64,000 nt of DNA from Mesocentrotus franciscanus (taxonomy: Eukaryota > Echinodermata > Echinoidea > Camarodonta > Strongylocentrotidae), in assembly GCA_037976565.1 (NCBI GenBank), contig CP137673.1, positions 2,096,851-2,160,850 of the forward strand, read 5' to 3'. The notes below the pieces were generated by a model. The model was given only the letters and a program-made list of their open reading frames with translations. It was not told the DNA's origin and ran no database searches. Position numbers and translations under genes: made by a program. Each line of letters begins with the position of its first letter. Within the stretch, counting starts at the first letter, position 1. Of this stretch, positions 56,713 to 64,000 are shown piece by piece.

Positions 56713-56745
56713 GGTGGGGGGTGCTCACCAGAGTCATATACGCCA

Positions 56746-56974
56746 TTGGCGGATTGGGGAGGCGGCAAAAAAGAAACAAAATTAAAGTAGACCCTTTTAT
56801 ATTTGCTTATTAGAGAATTTTTCACTAAAAGTTGACCTCTTTGAAAATTTGACAACTTTTCTGTATATTTTCCATTTTTGGCTTGGCATGTGAGTTTTGA
56901 TTTATTCTGTAGTTTGAAAAAAGAAAAGAAAGCCTTTTCGGACTCCCCCGGCCAGAACACACTAAATCCGCCAA
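56746..56974. mobile_element. Possible 229-bp element with TTGGCGGATT ends
   Basis: TTGGCGGATT at 56746-56755 is the reverse complement of 56965-56974. Next to the ends are G-rich (GGGGAGGCGGC) and C-rich (CTCCCCCGGCC) blocks, as in the CAGGGGCGG elements elsewhere. No target duplication found. Confidence 0.5.
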
Positions 56975-59635
56975 CGTGCATGCCCACATACAGAGAACGA
57001 AAATAGACACCTATTACGTTTCTAACGCGAATATACAGTAATCATGTAGGATTGGTTAGCCATTTATTTTTGCATAGTAATGTGATTAAGGAAAAACAAA
57101 GGGAAGAAGAATCATAAGGGCCCATTATACAATATAATGTCTGTATTTGTTTCTATTTTTTTCTTCAAAGTTCAAGCCAGATTCAATATTTGCCCATTCA
57201 ACTGAAAATTGCCTTTAACTTGAATGGGAGGTTTAAATGTTAGTCGATTTATAGTTGAAGATTTCAAAGAACCACGGTAACCAATATATCATTATAGACA
57301 ATGGGCAGTCTCAGTGAAAATACACCGGGTAAAGATGGGTGAGAAAATTGAATTTCATGCTTGAAATAGAGTTCACATGAGACATATGTGACATTTGTGT
57401 CAATGGCAATCCCACACGTTTGCCCTCAGGACATGCATCTGGGTATCCGTCACCTTTAAAATATATATATCATTTTCGTTTTGCATAATTTGTGTTGAAT
57501 AATGAGGAATAAAGGTAAAAGTTACTACTTTCGTTGAGAGAAAATGTGCAGTTCGCCTGGTTGTATGTGGAAAAGAACATTAAATTGATGAAACGTTTTT
57601 TTCGAATTATGGAGGAAATTTGTATTTGTGATCAAAGAACAAAATGTAATGTTTTTTATTTCATTAACGAAAAAAAAATCCTACTGGATTTTAATTAATT
57701 GATTTTTTATAAAAAAATAATAATTGTGTACCTATATTCACTTACACAAAATGACACAGAAACTGAATGGCTCTTGTGCAGTATTATATATGCAAACATG
57801 CCATGTCATCTCGATGTATTGTATTGATTTAAATCCTGTGGAGTTTTTCTTAAATTTTCCATAGTTCCATTAGGTCAGAATAGCAAGACTTAGGTATACC
57901 ACACAAACATGTTTATTCCAAGATATCAATTAATGAGGTATAACAAAAAGCTGTAATTATCCTAAAGTATAATGAAGTAATGAGTTTTAATCTTACTGAA
58001 GAAAAAAAACTCCGCAATGTCTAGTAACTCCAAAATCATTTGTAACCCACTTCTTTCCACCCTTCTCAACTGTCTCAACCCTCTTCTCCATATCTTCTTT
58101 CTTGTTTCTACCAGTCTAACCTTAATTCCTCCTCTTTCTATATTTTGACAATTTCTCTTTTCCTCTTCTTTCTTACTCTCATTTTCCCATAATTATCGCT
58201 TTTTGTAAATCTGTCGATCTCTTTCTTTATGTTTTTCTTTCTGTTCGTCTCTTGTGAATATTTCCGCCTCAATTTCTCCTTTCCCTCCTTTTTCTCTTAT
58301 ACCTAATTACATTAATCATCTCTTACCCCTTTTAGATTCAGTAATTGCTGCTAGGGGAAACCATTCTTTGTATTGCCTTTTCTTAACTCTCTAGCAATTA
58401 CACGTCTAATTCTCTTGATTTACGTCTTGAAAGATTTGCCGCTTTTGTTGGATAATTATTACACATCTCGAAAACTGACTAACAAATAAAATGTGAAATG
58501 AAATATCTAGACTGCATTTGTTCCTTTGTTTTGTCGTCTTCGTCTAGTTTTTCTTTCTCTGAAACGATGTGTGATTCAGGCAGAGGAGAAATGAGAATAT
58601 AAAAACAATAATGCACGGATACTAAACGGCAAATTTGAATTGCAATGAACGGTGGCGCCTAGATGAAATCATTGAAAATGACTCAAGTCAAAGCGCGTGT
58701 TATTATACATGTACACTTTAGTTTGGAATGGTGAAAATGAACGGATTACAATTTATCGTGGATAACCGTACAGTGATTGTAAAGAAAAGCAGAATAATGA
58801 AAATCTCTATGAATTCATATGCAGCTCTACACAATTGAATAAATTTGATTTTATTCGTTTCCTTATTTAATATCCTAATCCTTCGCATTTCACTTTTGGC
58901 ATTTATTTTTCTATCATACATAATGCAATGACTAGCACTTGATCTAATCTACGAGATACTATGAGAAGAAAACAAAAAGAAAAAAGTAAAAAAAGATAAA
59001 AACAAATGAGAAAAGAAAATGAACAGAATATATGGGGCAAATCCAATCAATGTTATGTGGGTTTCTTAACTGAGACACTACCGGTTTTTGATAAGACCAT
59101 TAACATCGTTGTGACGTCATCAGATGGCAGCCATATTAATCAATGTGTCAATGCGTAAAGAGTATTATGTGTAAAACAACCTGCCGTCCCTGGAATGCCA
59201 TTACAAATTAGAATTCAGGACCTCACGTTCGAGGCCCTGATGATAATCCAATACCATGCCTTTAATCAAAGAGGTTCCACATCGAGAATACTCATTAATG
59301 GGACTACACTACGAGTCATCACAACTCTGAAATAGTACCTGGATCTTTAAGAAAGCCTGTGAAAGGATGTGGAGATTTGTATACTAACCTTCAAAGTTCG
59401 GCCCCCAAAATATCGCAAGGTGTTGCAGTATTTCACTGGAAACTCCAGGCAATCGCGGGGTAACTGTAATAATGAACCTTTCGCAGCAGAAACTGTCCTT
59501 AGTAAGAAATTGAAATAGTAGATAAGGGGCATATAGTGTAATCATGGTGATGATATATAAAACCTTTTATTCTCTTCGTAGCGGCAATTACAAGGGCGCA
59601 TTTAACCACAATGACGTGATGAGAAGCAATTGTCT
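56975..59635. other. Long AT-rich intergenic stretch, no gene seen
   Basis: Pyrimidine-rich patch at 58040-58300. No frame above 70 codons that I can support. Confidence 0.5.
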
Positions 59636-59700
59636 TGCTTTAGGACGTTATTGCCTTGCCGAGGTTCGAACCCACAACCTCTGCGTTCCCATTCAAAATA
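59636..59700 (-). repeat. tRNA-like SINE B-box remnant
   Basis: The minus strand reads GAGGTTGTGGGTTCGAACCT, a strong B-box match, preceded by GGGAACGCA. The A-box half is not clear. Confidence 0.5.
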
Positions 59701-59817
59701 TGTTTCAACAACTCTACGATGCCATCAGCTTTCTTAAAGAACGAAACTCATATGAAGTGGTCTAAGTAAGAGACTGTTGACTTAAAAAAACAAGATCGGT
59801 GCATGTTGGATGAGAGC

Positions 59818-59985
59818 AATAGGGACTTTTAGATTTGCACGTCGACGTGGTGGACTGCAACGTGTGCCATTCTTTCAAGGCACTGGCCCGTGCCCGGCAG
59901 TGCCTTAAAGGACGTCACATTACCTTAAAAGGATGTCACCGTGGCAGTCCACGTTCTCGTCGTGTAAAATCTAAAAGTCCCTATT
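59818..59985. mobile_element. 168-bp MITE with AATAGGGACTTTTAGATTT ends
   Basis: AATAGGGACTTTTAGATTT at the left and AAATCTAAAAGTCCCTATT at the right are perfect inverted repeats of 19 bp, extended by ACGTCGACG/CGTCGTG-like and GGACTGC/GCAGTCC pairs. I recall this family from echinoderm genomes. Confidence 0.92.
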
Positions 59986-60693
59986 AACATTCATTAAACA
60001 GGGATGACGACAAAGTGAGGAAATAAAAAACATTTTTCTTCTGATTGAGAGTGCGTCTTCTCAGCACCCCCTCTGTCGTGATGCCCGAAGATTCGCACGC
60101 GATGAGAAATAAATCTATTCAACGTGATCATTATCGTTTTCTAGGGCAGATTATATCAACCATGTTCGTTGCCATGGTGACACATGGTATTTACAGCGCG
60201 TCACCACAATTCTCTTCCTCCTTTCTATCTGAGTATAAATCTTGTTATGGTATCTTACGCTCGTGACATTGGTATCAATCTTTCATGATTGATGTGTTAT
60301 TTCCTGATATTGTAGCACTTAACATTGACCAAGGCTCTACGGGGAGTGAAGATTGCACAAGTCTACGACTCGTAGAATAATGGGTTTGTATTAGGATCGG
60401 TACTAGCTGGCTATGCTCGATTCGGCGGAAAGTATACGTTTAATGTGCGCCATTGCCAGGATTGCGTAGGATTTTGTTTTCTTTTGTCTTGTTTTTATTT
60501 TCTCAATTTCCAATTTACATCCAGAATTGTAACTGTATAAATCTTTCTGCTAACCACATTGAGATAAACAAATTCATCAGAAAAAGGTTTAATGACTTGT
60601 GTGCCATTTTGATTTTTTACACAATGTGTATATAAACATGAAAAATGTAACATATTCTATTATCATAATGTATATTGTCTATCAGATTATATT
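59986..60693. other. Intergenic DNA, no gene seen
   Basis: No supportable feature. Confidence 0.45.
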
Positions 60694-60855
60694 CTTTATG
60701 TCTGGGGACCGACCTTTAACGTCACCATCGGAAAGACGTGACTCAGGCTCGAACCGGTGTCTATTAGTTTCAAACCTTAGAGTCGGCGCGAGTCGGTTTG
60801 TAGGCGAAGACAGAGAGCTGCGCCTACCTTGGACCAGCTTACATCTCCCGATTCA
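60694..60855 (+). repeat. SINE body, second copy of the 30691 family
   Basis: TCTGGGGACCGACCTTTAAC, AAAGACGTGACTCAG, GTAGGCGAAGACAGAGAGCT and CACATCTCCC-type end match 30711-30845 on the same strand. This copy has about 30 extra bases in the middle around 60760-60795. Confidence 0.8.
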
Positions 60856-61556
60856 ACACTGAATGCTTCTTACATATATTGTTTTCTATCTCTTGCAAGA
60901 TGGTAATGATACTCCATCAAGGTATCACGGTACCCCCTCATGGTTGTGTCTGAGCAGACACCAATCAATACCCTGATCATCATAGCAGGAGGACAGTGTT
61001 TGGGGTTAACCATCATGCCCTTAACAAATACCCTCCGCAGTGTAATTCTCTTTAAACCATTTCCCATTTGACAAAAAGTCCATAATGTTTTCTCAATTTG
61101 CCCCCGGGGTAGTATTTAATGCGGAAATGGATACCTTTTCAAATCGAAATTGACGAGCAAAGCTCACGAACATGCAGCGATTTACTTTTTTCTTTATCGT
61201 CGTTTCTTTTATAAACATTGAAACGAATTCTTTCAAAACATTCACTCAAAAAATGTACCGTTTAACATTGCTTTTGTTATGACAAAGTAGCAATCCAAAG
61301 TGCTTAGGGCATCGAAATAACAAAGAAAAAAGCACCAGGTGAAGTATTTCTCTCGAAAAATGAAATCTTGAGGCCATTTTGGCAGTTTTCTCGATTGCGT
61401 TTACGAAAACAAAGAAGCACAAAGGAGGCAATTTTCGCTTATAACAATACTCTCATGGATTATGATTATCGTTTAGCCTTTTTCATTTCATTTCATTTTT
61501 TAAAGTTAATCACGATAATTCGCTTCAGCCTAAACGGTTGTTCTGTCAGAGAGTCT
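60856..61556. other. Intergenic DNA, no gene seen
   Basis: No supportable gene. Confidence 0.45.
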
Positions 61557-61590
61557 GTGTAATTTAATTTAAATTAAATTAAATTACACA
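61557..61590. repeat. Near-perfect AT-rich palindrome
   Basis: GTGTAATTTAATTTAA is followed, after one extra A, by its reverse complement. A 33-bp palindrome that could extrude as a cruciform or fold as RNA. Confidence 0.9.
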
Positions 61591-63235
61591 TTTCCAAGCG
61601 TTATGATATAAATCTTCAAACATACAATTCATACGCTTTGATTTATAACTAAAATAAATTTAGATAGCTGTGAAAGAAACTTTCTTAAGATGGCAAAATT
61701 TTGTTCTTTGTTGGGTATATGCTATATCGAATGAATTAAAAGACCATCAAATAAATAAAAAACTTTGTACTTTCGAATTCATATTTAGTGGTGCTGAATT
61801 CCGTGACGTAATAGTTGTTATTTGACTGACTTTGAAGCCCGTGGTGGTGGTTTTTCCTGAATATTTCATGGGGGGTGTGGAAGTGGGTGCTCACCATACA
61901 ATCTCCGAAACTTTGACATAAATCTCTCGTTTTTATAGCTCGTCAGAAATTTGGAGATATCTAACGGTTCAGAATAATATGAGATCCTTTTGTCTGTTTT
62001 TTTCCTTTTTATTGTTGATTGTCAGATAATCAGCCAGAATTTTGCTACCCGATGTGATAACCTTTCTCATAGCTAAAAAATTATGAGGCCTGTGCCCCCT
62101 CCACCTGCCCCCACAAAAAAACATCTTCTGGTGCCACTGTAGATTCACAGAACCATAGAAAGTCGAAAAACCCGATCAGAGCAGTTTTAGTTTTTGTTGT
62201 TGTTGTTGTATTTTCACAATAATAACCGTCAGAGTCTACGGCAAAGAAAGGGAAATCCCGCAAGCAATTTCCCTGCAGCAATTTATAAAGCAAACTCTAT
62301 TTATATATATTACAAGGTTCTTCATGATTGTGATCAGTCTTGTCCCAGATATATCGCAACTGGGAGTTTAATCATTTTTGCATACTTAAGTGCCGTTAAA
62401 TCGAATCGCTTTCATCTTCCAGGATTACATCGCCGCCAACAGAGAATGGCCCCAGGGGAAATTTTGTAATGGCACAATTATTAGTTGAAATTGCTCAGTT
62501 TTCTGCACGAATGTCACAGTCTTAAAGGATGATAAAGCCATGTTTCATCATCTGTCTTAAAATAGAAATACTCACTCGTCCTTATTCTATTTACAATGTA
62601 GTAATATTCATTTGGTATTCAACCATGCCCAAACGATTTCTATTTCCAGAGTAGTTTGTAGTATTCTTTGATAGAATTTGATTTTTTCATTCTCTAAAAA
62701 AAAAAAATTATAATCGTTTTAACCTAATTTGTTACTCACACATTGATATTATTTTGTTTACATTTTCAACATGTTCAAGAATGACATCTCCAAAATATTC
62801 TAAACACACTTACATGTAGGTAGCATGAAATGCACTTCTTCGTTTGTCAAATTGGACGTTGATTCAGTTGCACCCAATATAGACATTATTGAGTTTGATT
62901 ATAATTTCTAATTTCCCGTCGCATATATACATTCGGGGAAAATAGAATACTAATTAAAAACTAGACGTTACCGCAATTCAACTCCTGGAAAACATGACAA
63001 TTCATAAGGTACAAAACATATAATGAGACGATACAGTCTCTGGCTATAACTTAACCTCATACTTATAAACATTGTCGTAGGTAATGCTTTTAATGAATGA
63101 CATGATTTCTTTTTCGCATAGTTCTTACGTGACTCTAATACATTGTATGTTTCATTGTAATCAGTCGGGCTGCGACTTAAGGTGCATGTTCAGGGTGGAT
63201 AAGAAATTAAATGGATTCCTTCCTACCAGGACTAC
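61591..63235. other. Intergenic DNA, no gene seen
   Basis: G/C-rich blocks at 61845-61900 and 62090-62130 recall the degenerate CAGGGG-type elements, but borders are not visible. Short GTT run at 62190-62209 and an A run at 62696-62707. Confidence 0.4.
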
Positions 63236-63284
63236 ATCTGGGTAGAGAGAGAGAGAGATAACTATATAAGATACGTTTCCTAAA

Positions 63285-63370
63285 GATAATCAGCGCCCGA
63301 CAGGGATTCGAAGTTAAGTCTTTGAATGGCAGACCAAATGGTGTACTGGCCTGTAGGCCTTCGTGATTAA
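63285..63370 (-). repeat. tRNA-like SINE remnant
   Basis: The minus strand reads AACTTCGAATCCCTGTCGGG (B-box-like) preceded by TCTGCCATTCAAAGAC. The upstream half AAGGCCTACAGGCC is not a good A-box. Low certainty. Confidence 0.35.
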
Positions 63371-64000
63371 TGTGCCTGAGTGTGCAGTGCAAAATACCTC
63401 ATTGGCAAAGCAGGGGTTAAACGAATAAACCAGGTTGCCCATGTGTCTGTAATTCATTAAGTAATCAACCAATGCTCTCCAACCTTGAGAGTGAAACATA
63501 CCAACACTTAGCGGTGAGGATAGTGACCCTATCGTTATATTGGCTGTCAACTTTGGTAAACTTCGACAAGGTTAATTCTTTCCTTGTCACCTGGTAACCA
63601 CACAGGGGAGCATTCACCATCAATTTACCGCCAACAGAGAGCCGTAGACAGACCAGTGTCTGACCCCTCTAACACCAGCGGCTCTTCGGATACTGTAAAT
63701 ATTCGCTTCTCTCATCTCCTTTAAAGAATCTAATCGAATTCGGCATCTGGAAGCTGGTCGATATGTCAACGACTTTGACGTGACGGACATCTATTCCTTG
63801 TTACTACTATAGCGTCTACTGCTGTACCCATCTTCTAATTCTCCTTCAACAGTGTCCAAAATGTTAGGAAATACTTCTAGTTCTAGTACAACCCAGAAAA
63901 AGAAACAAAACACTTGAAGATACATGTATTAATCTTATGCACAAACCAAAACAAGTGTCGGTAATATGCACAAAGTGTATCTCTGAGATGTCAAATACAA
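63371..64000. other. Intergenic DNA to the window end, no gene seen
   Basis: No supportable gene, RNA or repeat border. Confidence 0.45.

Noticed and set aside
61845..62130. G-rich/C-rich pair as ends of a CAGGGG-type element
   Set aside because: The blocks look similar in composition, but no matching terminal sequence or target duplication could be found.

Overview
The window looks like animal genomic DNA from a marine invertebrate deuterostome, most likely an echinoderm such as a sea urchin or sea star. The reasons are a low gene density, AT-rich composition, many microsatellites, and a dense population of small inverted-repeat elements, tRNA-like SINEs and broken LINEs of a kind I recall from echinoderm, hemichordate and amphioxus genomes. 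The species call rests on that recollection; no search was run.

Only one convincing cellular protein-coding gene is visible. It is a long uninterrupted reading frame on the minus strand (11021-13819) for a C2H2 zinc-finger protein of about 932 residues, with three adjacent fingers, a proline-rich tail and a C-terminal PLDLS motif of the CtBP-binding type. This points to a nuclear transcriptional (co)repressor. A possible tiny start-codon exon lies at 44592-44622. I cannot support any other cellular gene; most other open frames are repeats, low-complexity tracts or chance.

Layout: 1-11000 holds microsatellites, a minisatellite of pyrimidine-rich 44-mers (4340-5345), and several inverted-repeat elements. 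11021-13819 is the zinc-finger gene. 16566-19640 is a nearly full-length but frameshifted RTE-like LINE on the minus strand. 20926-25712 is the most striking block: a 1.6-kb hAT-like element, built internally of degenerate GGGGCAC repeats and flanked by a perfect 8-bp target duplication, sits at the edge of a 3.2-kb array of 46-bp repeats that is open in all three forward frames. 25745-31400 carries SINEs, LINE ends, a three-copy 80-bp tandem repeat, a TTAA-flanked element (second copy at 48443) and several small inverted-repeat elements. 33101-33420 is a large foldback. 38960-40080 is a 5'-truncated jockey/CR1-like LINE end. 46352-47463 is a composite foldback element with iterated palindromes. 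52762-53046 is a long TTC tract. 54295-54720 is a near-perfect inverted repeat with arms of about 175 bp. Smaller inverted-repeat elements sit at 55827, 56041, 56746 and 59818, and a degenerate SINE-like family is shared between 30691 and 60694.

There is no operon-like organisation and no evidence that the features act as a pathway. The interaction worth noting is among repeats: elements inserted into satellites and microsatellites, LINE and SINE tails abutting, and several elements able to form long RNA hairpins if transcribed.
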